A stretch of DNA of 64,000 bases. It comes from Acanthochlamys bracteata. Its lineage: Eukaryota; Streptophyta; Magnoliopsida; Pandanales; Velloziaceae. This document shows, piece after piece, positions 34,020 through 46,199 of this stretch (position 1 is the stretch's first letter; each line of letters opens with the position of its first letter). The notes beneath the pieces were generated by a model, which saw only the letters and a list, made by a program, of their open reading frames with translations, was not told where the DNA came from and ran no database searches. The stretch lies in contig CM034131.1 of the NCBI GenBank assembly GCA_019914995.1, positions 3,442,501-3,506,500 on the forward strand, written 5' to 3'. The position numbers and the translations under genes were made by a program.

Positions 34020-35010
34020 TATATGGTCACTTTCTTTACGAACAAGATGCAATTCCGGTGGTATGTCCATATCCTGTTTATCGTTGAAATAAGCTTTTGC
34101 CTTGAATTCGATATTTACTAAAGTTGCAAGAAATATTTCCAACAATATTTATTGAATATGTATAACATTGAGATTCTGGCGTATAAGTAAGTTTTTCTAA
34201 TAAAGGTGGTGTTCCTAATTCTATTCCTTTCATAACCTCCAACTATAAGAATATGTCATCTTCGTCCAAATCTTTGAGCTTTGCTCTCTTCTCATGCCTA
34301 TTTGAATTTCTTACCCATCCTCAGACAATGCTCGGAAGGTAAAAATCGTCGGCGATCTTTATAACATATCTTCATTTTTAAACTCTCTCGCGATGTTTTT
34401 ATTGTAAATTGGATAAACAAGTTTACTTTTTGTAACTCACACCGAAAGGTTTCCATTTGTAGTAAAGTCACTTATAGTCTAAATAATTACAGTATGTAAA
34501 TAAAGAACTCTAAGAAACTTTATCACACGTGTTAATCCCACTTTCTCGTAAATCTTTCAATTCCTATCAGTGGTGATAAAAATACATCTACATCTTTACC
34601 AAATTGACTTTTATGGGAATTAATAGTGATAATAAAAAGAAAGGCTCTTTCATGCATCTCCATGAATGTAAGTTAAGGAGTGCAAGAAAATAGGCCACAT
34701 GCTATATGGGTTGTTCGTATACTTTTAACGGGGCAAAATTATCTGTCAATAAATACAACCACACATTATTGGTATCCTTAGCGAATGAAGGAGTTTTCTC
34801 AGTGAAATGCCTCTAAGCTTCACTTTCCATTGGATGTCATAATAAATTTTTTTCTGAGATAAGGATTTCTTATGCAATGCATATCTAATGCAGTCTTCCT
34901 TAACATACACAATCTTTGCAACCTCAGAGTCAGTGAAAAGTAATGCAATACTTTTTGATCAATCTTTTTGTCTCTAACATTTGTGTGCTTCTATCCCGTT
35001 TCAGTTCATT
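34020..35010 (-). pseudogene. CACTA TNP2-type transposase remnant
   Basis: On the minus strand, pieces of the En/Spm TNP2 transposase appear in order. AKIVYVKEDCIRYALHKKSL is near 34880. LTDNFAPLKVYEQPI, then FLALLNLHSWRCMKEPFFLL and SLLIPIK (compare FLIPYNLPPWMCMKEPF...LLIPGPK), lie at 34620-34770. RRRFLPSEH follows near 34350, and KAYFNDKQDMDIPPELHLVR near 34070. Stops and frame changes occur throughout. This is a second CACTA family member, opposite in orientation to the one at 37.3-49.3 kb, and its ends are not clear. Confidence 0.7.
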
Positions 35011-35049
35011 TGGTACGTTTATCTAGCTAGTTCAATCAATTCCTTTCTA

Positions 35050-37312
35050 AAGAGCATATATTTATACTTGCATGTATGTATAAGCTCCAACCCAATTTCG
35101 AAGTTTGCAATACCCTTTAGTCTCATAATAGGATAACGAATTGACCTTTTGGATCAATATTACCAAATAATTGCAAGATTTTGGTTAGTTGTTTAGCTCC
35201 ACACTTCAGCACTAACCAACCTCATAATGAACAAAAAGATAAAAGACCCATTACTATCCAAAAATAGTTGTCGTTGAATATTTTTTTTTAAAATTTAAAC
35301 CTTTTAAGTTCATCATTATTCTTTGCAGTTTGGAAAGTATAATCCTCACAACTGACATCGGCGAATATACTTCTATCATATTTTGTATCATTTCAATAAT
35401 TGATCTTCCTTGTCATCACTTTATTTTATTCATCGAAACTGCATTCATCTCTTCAGTCCTTATCTGACAATCTATCAGTGAATCTCTCGATAATCTTTCC
35501 ATATTGTATATCCTCCCACAAATCCATTTGTATCACTATGTGTATTCCAATCACTTCTCGCATTTATCAATAAATATTTAAATTAAATTTACAGGGACAA
35601 TGAAATCTCTCTGTATCTCCAAACACTCACGAGCAAACTTCATAAAGTGTCTAATATATTAATATATTCATTACTCACACTACTTTAACTCTCCTCAAAA
35701 TTTTATCAATTCTTACAACGAATTGAATACATATTACTACAACTAAATAACAATTTAATTTGAACCTTTTATCTCGTAGATTTATTACAACTCCTTCTAT
35801 TGTAATATCTTCAACAAGCAAAATTTATTTGTAAAATAGACATCAATTTGTATAAAATGATAACATTAGTTTATTTATAAAATTTCTAATTTCATATTTT
35901 CTCATTAACTTGCTCCATTTCAAAAAAAAAATTTGAACACCAATATTTTTTCGTAAGACTTGTAGCCATATAATATTAATACATAATAATATTCATTATT
36001 TTTCTGGCGTAATTTTGAAATATAAAAAGAAATTACATACCTATGGCCGGTGCGAGAAGGAACTAGGTTAGCGAGGGCGACAACAAGTAGGATGAGGCGG
36101 TGGTAAGGGCGAGAAAGAACCCCTATGGCGGTAAGTGGCAACGGCTAGTGAGCAACGACAGCAAGCAGAAACCGACACTGGTGAATAGGGGGATGGGCTT
36201 AGGTGCAAGCAATTGAATTTTATTAGCATTAGAAATGACAAATAAAAACTGAACCAACAGCCTCATAAAAAGGAATAGCGATTAATAATGACCCATAGAG
36301 ACAGTAGTTGCTTAGAAGTTTTAAACATAATAAATTAAAAATAAATACTCTTAACACTTTTGTTTAAATCTAAACAGTTAGATATTATACAATTTCTTAT
36401 ATCATTTTAACAAATTTTTAGATTATTTGGGTAGCTATGTATACTCGATTGTAATAGATAATTAGTAAATGTTTATGATTTAACATTGTGTTATGACACA
36501 AATCGGAGCACTAAATGAAATTTAATGTGTACGATATGAATATTTATAATGGTTTAGATCATCTATTTACTACTTGTAATTGTGTGAGTTGAGTAAAATA
36601 GATAGCAATAGTATTAGACCAAACTTTCGTATCTTATATTTCAAATTGTATATCTTAGCGGTTGGACATACTCCACAAAGTACACTAGGTCCAAATACAA
36701 TTTCATAAATTTCTAATATAAGTAAATCCTCTGATTTCGTACAAACTAATTGTTAAATCATATACGTCCATCGATCATATATAATGATGGAGTAGGAGAA
36801 ATAATTATATATATTATCTAGAATATTGTCGGTATGATATAAGAATATAATAAGTCGAATCTAACAATTTAGGTTTTATTAAAAATAATTTTGATAATTA
36901 AAATCTAATTATTAAATTTTAGGGCAACTATGATCATCATAGACAACCAGTCCCTATTATAGAAAAAATGACCACTCCATCAATAGGTCACTATTATATT
37001 CTAATTTTGTTAACAGAATAAGGTTTAAAAACTAATTATTTTCATTAAAGATATTCTCTTTTGGTTATGAAAACTTTTTAACTTACTTGTTTGGAGATTT
37101 TACATTTTCCGCTTCTATGTAATTATTGAATATTAGATTTACGAGGAATCTGATTTAATTAGATAAAGATAATTAACAACTTGTTATCTGTGAATATGAA
37201 TACCTAATGTCCTATGTAAAGCACTTCAAATGCATGATAATTATGGAATTTATGTTAAAAGCATGTTTCAACACTCCAGAAATCCAGTTTCTCTAGTTAG
37301 AATTGAAGTTCT
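35050..37312. other. non-coding; probable upstream remains of the minus-strand CACTA relic
   Basis: Mostly AT-rich. At 36040-36190 a GC-richer patch is followed by AATAGCGATTAATAATGACC, and at 36930-37010 motifs such as GACCACTCC and GGTCACTATTA resemble CACTA subterminal repeats. No complete terminus was found. Confidence 0.35.
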
Positions 37313-37360
37313 CACTACAAAAAAATAGATCATTAGCGATTAAGAAAAACTGCAACGGAT
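37313..37360. mobile_element. isolated CACTA left terminus
   Basis: CACTACAAAAAAATAGATC followed by ATTAGCGATTAAG is a CACTA-type end with a subterminal motif. It lies 500 bp outside a second left end at 37813, so it is either the true left end of the large element or the stub of another copy. Confidence 0.5.
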
Positions 37361-37364
37361 TCGG

Positions 37365-37805
37365 TAAACTACGTGTTCTGTGCACGAAAAATTGCCTTCG
37401 GTCCCCCAACCTGACTCATGGCAACCTTCCAGCCGCCTAACGACCTATAACGCTAGTCACTACTCCAACTAGGGATAGGAAGTAAGCCCCACAACCCAAA
37501 CCGGGGAAGAACAAATAGAATGCTACAAAAGCCGGCTAACGGGGGTATTCCTATGCATAAGAAAGTTCTAATTGAGAAGGTAATAGCCGAAATAGGATTC
37601 GTTTTGGCTAGAGCGCTCAAATCCGCTATATATTTGACACGAATTTGTCGTAATGCTGGAACTATGATGAATACATCTATCGTCATTGATGCATATATAA
37701 AGATACCAATGAGTAGTGATTAATTCCTTCTATGGTTCCACATGAGAAACCAGTAATGAATTGAGTAAATGAGCAAGCAACGATAGGACTAGTTAGATTA
37801 TAAAC
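37365..37805 (-). pseudogene. nad2: nuclear copy of mitochondrial nad2 (NUMT)
   Basis: Minus-strand translation gives MTIDVFIIVPALRQIRVKYI, ADLSALAKTNPISAITFSI and GIPPLAGFCS, which match the plant mitochondrial NADH dehydrogenase subunit 2 segment before its last exon. A small deletion then shifts the frame, and GAYFLSLVGVVTSVIGR follows in another frame before a stop. Upstream, PIVACSFTQFITGFSCGTIE is also nad2-like. The local GC content is above that of the surroundings. The gene encodes a complex I membrane subunit in mitochondria; this copy is partial, frameshifted and lacks organelle context, so it is not functional. The outer borders are approximate. Confidence 0.8.
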
Positions 37806-37829
37806 ATGATACCACTACAAGAAGAGTCC

Positions 37830-38290
37830 ATTCGCGACCAAAAAAATTGGTCGCTAATAATACAAATCGGTCGCTAAAGATATCTGCGACCAGTAAAAGC
37901 CGATCACCAAGTCAGACGCTCTAGACAGGTTGTTGAAGCCTACAACAACCAGGAATAGGTATTAGTCACTAATGTTTCCCACATCAATGATCGCCATAGT
38001 TCGTATAACAACAACCGGGTCAAGCAAGTCGCTAATCTGCCATCCGCGTCCACTTCAAGAAAGTCGCTGATGTGACACCAGCGATTACCACTTAGCTGGA
38101 CGCTAATTTTCTATCAACGACCATCGTAGGAGGTCAATGAGGACACATCAGCGATCGAAGAACTTGGGTCGTTAAGTGACATCAGTGACCATCTGCTTAT
38201 GGTTGCTGCCGTGACATATCAGAAGTTGGACTTTGATCAGCGACCAGCAGTTGTAGGTCGCTAATATATTATTAGCGAACAGTATCTGCT
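37830..38290. repeat. left subterminal repeat block
   Basis: Dense GCGACCA, GGTCGCTAA and CAGCGACC motifs in both orientations, typical of CACTA transposase-binding regions. Confidence 0.8.
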
Positions 38291-38639
38291 GGTCACGAGT
38301 TTATTTTTCTATTAAATTTTTATTACTATTTTGTTAAAAAAATATTAATTTAATACTAAAATATTACCAACTATTAATGAAATTAAAATTTCATTCAACA
38401 AATGAATAATATAGTCAATATTAAATATATTTTAAATTATATTATTATTTTATACAACAAATACAAAATGAAAAAAAAAATTATATTACATTGTTCTAGT
38501 ATAATAAAAAACAACATAACAAAAGAACCAACCTCCGTGAGTGGCCTTCCCCTCAAATAAGAGCAAAGGATCATTAATCTGAAATGAAAACAAATAGAAA
38601 AAGATTAACAATATTTATCTATATAGTGAAATAAATATC

Positions 38640-40410
38640 TAACTTATTCTATATTAAGATCTATAAATTTTAAACTTACTTCTAACTTACTCCTGGGAAC
38701 TCTAAATTTTATTCCGACTCTTTCTACAAGTCAAACTCATGGATCCGATCATTTAGGCACTAATTTCGTGCAATTGGACTGCTTAGTTTACATTTTGACC
38801 CCATATATTGTTAAATACTTAAATTATTCTATAGTACAATCTTTAAAACCTAAACTTACTTCTAACTTTCTCCTCAAAATTCTAAATTTGATTTCAACTC
38901 TTCCTACAAATCACATTCGTCGAGCCGATCGTGTCGGCACCAATCTCGTGTAGTTTGATGGTTTAATTTATATTTTAACCCCATATGTTATTTTAAACTA
39001 ATTTATTTTAAATTAAATGTTTTAAATCCTAAATATGCTTCTAACTTACTCTTTGGATCTCGAAATTTGATTATGTATTCGTATAAGTTACACTCGTCGA
39101 GCCGATCGTGTTGGCGTCAATCTCGTGCCATTTAATTGCTTTGTTTATATTTTGGCCCCCTGTATTGTTTTAAATTAAGTTATTCTAAGTCTTAAACATT
39201 CCTCTAACTTACTCCTCGGACCTGCAAATTTGATTCGGATTATTCCTACAAATCACACTCGTCGAACCCATCGTGTCGGTGCCAAATCTCGTTTTATTTG
39301 ATGGCTTAATTTATATTTTAGCCTACTATATTGTTTAAACAAAGTTATTCTAAATTATTTTTTTAAGTCCTAAATATACTTCTAACTTATTCCTCGGACC
39401 TCCAAATTTGATTCTGACTCTTTCTAAAGTCACATTCGTTGAGCCGATATTGTCGCTGCCAATCTCGTACCGTTTGATGGCTTAGTTTACATTTTAGCCG
39501 CGTATGTTGTTTTAAACTAAGTTATTATAAATCCTAAACATGATTCTAACTTACTCCTTAGAACTCCAAACTTGATTCCGAATCTTCCTACGAGTCACAC
39601 TCGTGGAGCCTATCATATCGGCACCAATCTACTACCGTTTGATGACTTGCTTTATATTTTAACCCTCCATGTTGTTTTAAACTAAGTTATTTAAATTAAA
39701 TTTTTTAAATTCTAAACATACTTCTAACTTACTCCTTGGACCTCCAAATTTAATTCCGAGTCTTACAAGTCATACTCGTTGAGCCGATCGTGCCGATGTC
39801 AATCTCGTGCCATTTGATAACTTAGTTTATATTTTAGTTCCCCTATATTATTTTAAACTAAATTATTCTAAATCCTAAACATTCTTCTAACTTAGTCATC
39901 GGACCTGCAAATTTGATTACAACTTTTTCGGTAAGTCACACCTGTCGAGCCAATCGTGTCGGCGTCAATCTCGTGCTATTTTATGTCTTAGTTTATATTT
40001 TAACTCCCTATGTTGTTTTAAACAAAATTATTCTAAATCCTAAACATGATTTTAACTTACCATAGGACCTCCAAATTTGATTCCGGTTCTTCATACAAGT
40101 CACAATTGTCGAGCCGATCATGTCGCCACCAATCTACTACCATTTCATGACTTAGTTTACATTTTAGTCCCCTATGTTATGTTAAACTAATTCATTCAAA
40201 ATTAAAATTTTTAAATCTTAACATACTTCTAACTTACTCTTCGGATCTCAAAATTTGATTCTGACTCTTCCTACAAATCACACTCGTCGAGCCGATCATG
40301 TCGGTGCCAATCTCGTTCCATTGGTTGGCTTAATTTATATTTTAGCTGCTTACATTATTTTAAATTAAGCTATTCTAAATTAAAATTTTTAAATCCTAAA
40401 TTTCCCATAC
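38640..40410. repeat. tandem array, about 10 units of about 175 bp (left arm)
   Basis: Each unit contains CCTCCAAATTTGATTCCGAC, then TCACACTCGTCGAGCCGATC, then CAATCTCGTGCCATTTGATG and TCTAACTTACTCCT. Unit starts can be placed near 38699, 38878, 39056, 39222, 39398, 39562, 39740, 39902, 40067 and 40245, a period of 162-180 bp. The units are well diverged. Confidence 0.85.
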
Positions 40411-40499
40411 TTTGCTAATAACTAAAGATATAGTCTAATAATACTAATAAATTATAAAAAAATTGAAGAATGAGAAATTCATGACCATAAGATAACTGA

Positions 40500-40860
40500 T
40501 TTATTTGAAGCTGGACCCCTTGTGTCTAGTTGACTTTTTAGAAATTGCATCATTTGCAATACCTCGTTGAATTGTTGACGTTGTCGCTTCAATTCCTCCT
40601 CAGGATAGTCATTCTTGAGACCTTTTATTAGAGAGCACTAAGTCTTTCATTCATACCCTTTCATTCTTATCTTTCTCTCTCAAGTTGAGTTCTTAGACTA
40701 GATACCTCCGATGCACGATCATCTTTATGTTGTGGTTTTAGCCCTAGACCCCGACCACGATAATAACCAGATCCGTTTCCTAATACGCTCTTCATAACTT
40801 GTTCTTGTGTCACCGGTTGGTCAATTTGTGAAGAATTTCCAAGCATTTTACTCATTATCT
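40500..40860 (-). pseudogene. inverted copy of a transposase C-terminal segment
   Basis: A minus-strand frame from 40855 reads MSKMLGNSSQIDQPVTQEQV, then SVLGNGSGYYRGRGLGLKP and a Glu/Arg-rich coil. The VLG..SGY..G.G pattern is usual for the last domain of plant CACTA transposase-type proteins. A second, decayed copy lies on the plus strand at 47150-47490, so the segment is part of the inverted arms of the element. Confidence 0.6.
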
Positions 40861-41159
40861 CCTACAATTAATTTAGGATTATAGATATGCACTATTTAAT
40901 TGTTTTATATTCTATTCCAAAAAATACATCTTTAATAATTGCGTCGAATTGTCTTTGAACAAAACTGCCCTTTAATGAAACCTTTCTTTTTTTATATATG
41001 CTACCTTGTACTTCTCAAGTGGTCTTTGTCTCTATATATTTTTTATAATATAAATGTGAATAAAATAGCATAAATCTTTTCCAACCAGTTGATTATATTT
41101 AACGTTCTATGAGAAATAGTCGCTATACTTTCACTCCCACTGCGACACGGATCAAGTTG

Positions 41160-41408
41160 TTAAAGATGCGTCTCTTTCGCAATAGTGAAGTCTCTAACAT
41201 CTCTTAGCAAGGTATTGAATATATCAAGTTGTCCATCATTATCAGCTGTTACGGGTGTATGTTCTTCAATCCCCACATCAACAAACAAATTGCTATTAAC
41301 ATCTTGCAGCATTTCAAATCGTTCGTCATCATCATCATCATCATCACTGGTGATATCTTCAGTATGAGGTTTTTCTAATCCTTTACTTGATTGATCTGTT
41401 AGTTTCAA
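41160..41408 (-). pseudogene. inverted duplicate of the TNP2 N-terminal segment
   Basis: The minus-strand frame has an acidic run (TSDDDDDDDERFEMLQDV) followed by NLFVDVGIEEHTPVTADN and a LLRDV. The same words occur on the plus strand at 41690-41880 (SDDDDELFEMLQN-, SNLFVDVGIEE, LLRDVEKPL). The acidic patch before the L-L-D-E-PL-PG block is normal for TNP2. The two copies form an inverted repeat with a spacer of about 280 bp. Confidence 0.65.
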
Positions 41409-41689
41409 GTAGTTCTATATATATCTTATTATAGCAATGGATAAGAGTTGGCTGAAAGTTAAAAATTGAGTGAGCAAATAGTATATTTGATGGAGTTAAA
41501 TAATTTCTGAAGTTTGATCGTGAGCATGTAGAAAATATCAAAAGAATTCGATGCCTGTGCAGCTTTTATTATAAATGTATATTGGCAAATTTGAGAAGTG
41601 GTTGAAATTCACCTAATAATAAAGAATATTTTGGTGACGTATACTATATAGCTGGATCATAGAGAGAAGCTTTCAAATACTAACAATGA

Positions 41690-42290
41690 ATCACGTAGAG
41701 GACTAGAAGAAACTCCTATTGCAGATGTTGACAGTGATGATGATGATGAACTATTTGAAATGCTGCAGAATATTACTAGCAATTTGTTTGTTGATGTCGG
41801 GATTGAAGAACTACACCTGTAGCAGCTAATAATATTGAACAACTTGGTAAGTTCAATATCTTGCTAAGAGATGTTGAAAAACCGCTGTTCGGGGGTAGTA
41901 CTTGGCCTTCATTTCTATCATTCATAGTGAGATTGCTTAATACGAAAGTGCGTAACCAAAGAACGATTAAGATGATTGATGAAATCTTGAAAATAATTTG
42001 TGATATGGTGCGTGAAGCTCACTCAATTCCGTCATTATGTTATGAGGTTAAAAAAGTGTTGCGGGGTCTTGAATTGGGATGGGAATCGATCCATGCATGC
42101 AAGTACAACTGTGTCCTATTTAGAAAAAAATTCAATCGTATGGATAATTGTCCAAGATGTAATGAATCAAGGTGGAAGCACACTAATGTTCCAAGCAAGA
42201 AAATTAGTCAGGTGGAAATGGGTTACTTCCCTTTGACCCTAAGATTGTAAAGATTATATATGTTAATGTAAGGAAAACTTGTGAACAGTT
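41690..42290 (+). pseudogene. CACTA TNP2 transposase, N-terminal part
   Basis: From 41861 the frame reads MLRDVEKPLFGGSTWPSFLS, FIVRLLNTKVRNQRTIKMID and IHACKYNCVLFRKKFNRMDN, then CPRCNESRWKHTN. This matches TNP2: L-DAE-PLYPG, VRLYNLK, IHACPNDCILYRKE and CPTCG-SRWK, including the paired Cys motif. The next words, MGYFPLTLRL-RLYM, fit RYFPLIPRLKRLYMS, after which similarity stops where the LTR fragment begins. Confidence 0.8.
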
Positions 42291-44173
42291 AGCTGTCAAA
42301 AAGCAATCATTGAACAGTTAGCTGTCAGTCGATTAGAAGGTTATTGATAAGTGTAGGACTGAAGAGTTAGCACAATATCAATTTAACAAACTAATCTAAA
42401 GTATTAAGAATTACAAACCAGTCAGCACAACAAAAATTTTTACGTGGTTCTGGCACCGTGGTACCTACGTCAACGTACTTGACACCGTAAGTGAAATCCA
42501 TTAACTTTGAGCCAACGTACAATCAACCGAGATTTTGTGTTTCACAAAACACATCTGCCTCAACCGAGTCTCCTCGAAAGGACTACTCCGACAAGCCATC
42601 TACATTTTGCAAAAAACCCTCTAGTACAACCGTGCACGCCTTTGCAAATGCCTAACATAAACTCGCTAACCTAACCTTGGCTAGCAAATCGAGAACACGC
42701 AATTTCTCCAACATCCTCTCAAGCTTGTAAGTGTTTCATAAGGTTAAGCTCAAGATATCTCTGTAACAGTGATTTCTAATCTCACGTCAAGAAAGCTTAA
42801 GAATCTCACATAAGAAAGCAAGAAGAAGTAAAGCTCAAAATAAGTACTTGGTTTGATGGTGTTCTTCTTGATTGACAACAAAGTAATGGCTCAGTTTTGT
42901 GTATTAAAAATTATATGAGTTGTTATTCTTTCTGTTCTCAATGCTACAGCTATATAGATGTCTTCTCAAGATCAGATCTGCTGCAATGAGTGAACTTCCA
43001 ATGGCGAGGAAGAATTTACGACCAAGATCAAAGTAAAATGGCTAGTATAGTATTTTTTCGGTTGTTGTTACTTTCAAAATTTCTCCGATTTTTTTGGTTG
43101 TCTGGCCATTATTAGCTGATTTGGATCTCATATGTTATGCCTTAGGAGCACGTCTTCAAAATTTCAAGTAAAGTGGACGTTACTTGAAATGCTTTTAAAT
43201 AATCCAATGGTTCAAGTGAAGTGGACCAGTATTTCCTCTCAGATCTTCATATAAAATCATATTAAAATTCAAACGGATGGCCAAGATATGAGTGTTTGAA
43301 GTAGATATGGTAGGAGTTGCATATATGTTGTATTATTTACATCTTTATAGATATTCTTGATATCTTCTAATATTCTCTCCGTAGAATCTAAAAATAAATA
43401 TTCTGAATATATGCTTAGTTGATCTAGCCAAATTAGTTGCAACTAATTGGCACGAGTACCGAACCAAAAATAATTCAAACGCACTCATAGCTACATAGTT
43501 CAATCCAATCTGGAATGCATCTATTTTGTCACTTTGAGGATTTTTCTAAACTTCACTAGTGGATGATATTGCCTCAAATTTGGACTGTAGATAGATTCAT
43601 GAGTCATCTTTCAGTAGCAAATATCATATCTCCAAAAGATAGCTTGAGCTAAGAGATATTCAATTTGCATTTTGCGATCCAGATTGGGTTCACTCCGCTG
43701 CACCCAAAAATGACAGGTGTAGAATAGTAAATTTTTTTGATTTTTTTAGGATTAGTTTCTTCATGAAATGAGCTGAATTTTGGACTATAGAAACTTCAAG
43801 ATGTCTGTTGTCCATATAAAAAATTTGATCTCCAAAATTGCGTCTGAGTTGAGAGATATAACATTTGGCAATGTGATTAGAAAATTTCACAGAATTTTTC
43901 TATCTTCCATACTTGATAGATTTTCGTCCTCTTGGTCTCCATTTATTCTGTGTTAAGCAATCTTTCAAATACAATTAAAAATCTTCTTTTCCTGCACTAA
44001 GTAGAAAAATTATGTCCAAAGTTGGCATATTAGCAAAGTCTCAACACTTGTCCAGTTTCTACATAATGTTCTATCTAGCTCCATATAGTATTCAAATCTA
44101 ATGTACTCATATTCATAACTTAGCAATGATTTTCAAATATGTGTTATTATTAACATACTTTGAATTTTCAACA
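42261..44173 (-). mobile_element. copia-type LTR (3' LTR) inserted in the CACTA element
   Basis: Read on the minus strand the LTR starts TGTTGAAAATTCAAAG at 44173. It is preceded by a purine tract AAAAAAAGGGGAAAT and the phrase TTTTGTCATAATAAA, the hallmark junction of SIRE/Maximus-type copia elements (GTCATCATCAAAAAGGGGGAG). AATTTTTACGTGGTTCTGGC near 42430 is another shared LTR phrase. The other end is placed at 42261 (ends ATTAACA) but could lie up to 60 bp to the right, because TGAACAGTTAGCTGTCA is repeated there. There is no second LTR, so the element is truncated. Confidence 0.65.
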
Positions 44174-44189
44174 ATTTCCCCTTTTTTTA

Positions 44190-44515
44190 TTATGACAAAA
44201 TACTTAAAAAATTAGTTGCTAGCATGAGTAGAGAAACATATCAGCTTGGCAGTAAATATTAGCTCAGTTGACAAAAAAAAAGATTTCTCCTCCTTACTTA
44301 ATGCTTCATCTAGTGATAATGATCCATTAAGACAAAATATGTCCCATCCTATATTTCTTTCCTTATTTAAGTGCATCTCTCGGTAGTAATTCTCACAAAA
44401 AAGTTTTCCCTTTTTGTCATATAAAAAAGGCTTAGAGTTCATTAGAATATATCTTTCTGGATGAGTCACGAAAGATAAACTTGTATATCTAATTTGCAAT
44501 AAGAATATATCTTGT
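44190..44515 (-). repeat. dispersed repeat segment adjoining the LTR
   Basis: A stretch of about 230 bp is repeated at 55430-55645 in the same orientation. Shared words include ATTAAGACAAAATATGTC, TTTAAGTGCAT, GAGTTCATTAGAATATATCT and AATAAGAATATATCTTG. On the minus strand this copy is open for 95 codons but no domain is recognised. It may be internal sequence of the LTR element. Confidence 0.55.
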
Positions 44516-44519
44516 GAGA

Positions 44520-44950
44520 GTATAATGAATAAAATAGACTACAAGGACCACTAAAGAATTTTCCTCTCAGCCACCATTTGAGAAAGACTAAAAAGTTTAA
44601 TAAAAGGGCTGAGAGGAAGTGTAAGCCAGTAAATATGACTGCAGATGATATATTATTACAATTGAACATCGTGACTGGAACACAATTTGGGAAGCCGCCA
44701 ATACTATAGAAATTAAAGCAACCAGTTGAACATTTGAATTGGTCTAAAAAAAGTATATTTTAGAAATTACCTTATTGTAAGTATTTACCGATACGTCATA
44801 ATCTTGATATTATGCATATTGAAACGAATATTACTGAAACTATTTTTGAAACTTTAACGAATATGGAAAGCAAGTCAAAGAATACTATTGATGCTTGTGA
44901 GGATTAGAGGCAATGGGTATACGGCAGGAGTTATATCTAATTTATGACGA
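44520..44950 (+). pseudogene. CACTA TNP2 transposase, middle part
   Basis: Transposase similarity resumes to the right of the LTR fragment: LRKTKKFNKRAERKCKPVNM, TADDILLQLNIVTGTQFGK, HLNWSKKSIF-KLPYCKYLPI and RHNLDIMHIETNITETIFET. These match TNP2 words such as ILxQL, KKSIFxELPYW and RHNLDVMHIEKNV. Stops and a frameshift are present. Confidence 0.8.
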
Positions 44951-45299
44951 GAATAGTATTGTGAAACCATACGCCTACTATATGTTAAGGCCGGATGATA
45001 GACGGACATTCAGTGAATTCATACATTAAATCAAATTTCAAAATAGATACGCAGGTAATATATCAAGATGCATGAGAATAACAGATAGAAAGATGTTTGG
45101 GACGAAAAGTCATGTTCATTATGTTCTATTTCAAAAACTTATGCCCATCGGAAGCGTGATCTTTTGCATAAGGATGTACTAAATGCAATACGTTAGCTCA
45201 ATCGATTCTTTAGAATTTTGGGCTCGAAGGTACTCAAAGTGAACGTGCTTGAAAAGTTACAAGAAATTACTTTTTCTCTAATATTTTTTTTATATTATG

Positions 45300-45930
45300 G
45301 TGCATCTAACTGTACACCTGCCTTTTGAATTAAAAGTTGCTCGCCATGTTCAGTATCGATGGATGGATCCCATTGAGAGGTTAGTCGAAATTTACAGAAT
45401 ATGTGAAATTAAAATATAATTTTCTTAACATTGTTAATTATGTCGTGTCTACATTCTTTTTAGAACTATTGGTAGGTTTAAATCTATTGTGCGTAATAAA
45501 GCTCGCATCGACGGACCAGTTGCTGAGGCCTATTTTGTGAAGGAGTGCTCTGGCACTTTTATTCAATATATTTAACAGAAAAAGAGAACATTTTGAATAG
45601 GAGGGATAGGAATGTAGATGCAGACAAAGCGTCACCAGGTTCAATTTTAATGTTATCAGAAAGAGTTAGGCCAATTGGTGGTGTAGAGTATGGTTGTTTA
45701 GAGCATGACAAATTTTTAAATGCTAAATGATTCGTGCTTTATAACTGCAATGAAGTGGATCCTTGCGATTATAGGTTTCTTAACATCAGATTATTCTATT
45801 ATTGTTCATTATGTAAACTCATGCAAAATATTCATGATAGGGAGCACGAAAATTTAATGAGGATGGAGAATCCTCAGACTTACGAGATGATGAATAGAAG
45901 AGAATTTTCAGAATAGTTTAAAAGCAAGGT
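45300..45930 (+). pseudogene. CACTA transposase, DUF4218-like region
   Basis: Pieces include ARHVQYRWMDPIER, then RTIGRFKSIVRNKARIDGPV with AEAYFVKE (compare LKGYVRNKARPEGSIAEGYI.E). After a stop come LSERVRPIGG and LYNCNEVDPCDYRF, and NRREFSE-FKSKV ends the block. These follow the DUF4218 order found downstream of TNP2 in plant CACTA elements. Frameshifts and stops throughout. Confidence 0.75.
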
Positions 45931-46199
45931 AAGGTTTGTGAATTAAATCAAATAAATACAAATACACATCTTAAAAATAATTTTTTAATTATTTGAATGT
46001 TATGACATATTCAAATAAGACAATTATGCCATGCAAATGACAACACAATTGCTGCCGAAGTACGTGCACTTACCAATGGTTTAAATCAGCGTGTTTGCAG
46101 ATATTAAGAATGTATAGTTAATTGAGTAAAGTATGTGACTAAAGATACATGACAATATAATGTCAACTCAAAATAGTGGTGTCTGTGTTGAAGTGAAAT

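Noticed and set aside
37453..37723. Apparent new open frames on both strands near 37.5 kb
   Set aside because: The minus-strand frame is mitochondrial nad2 sequence with a frameshift; the plus-strand frame is its shadow.
38640..40410. Regularly spaced repeats that could suggest a CRISPR-like array
   Set aside because: Whole units of about 175 bp are related, there are no unique spacers, and the array lies inside a plant CACTA transposon.
41160..41408. Acidic protein with an Asp run as an independent gene
   Set aside because: The same words occur in the transposase on the other strand at 41.7 kb; it is an inverted piece of TNP2.
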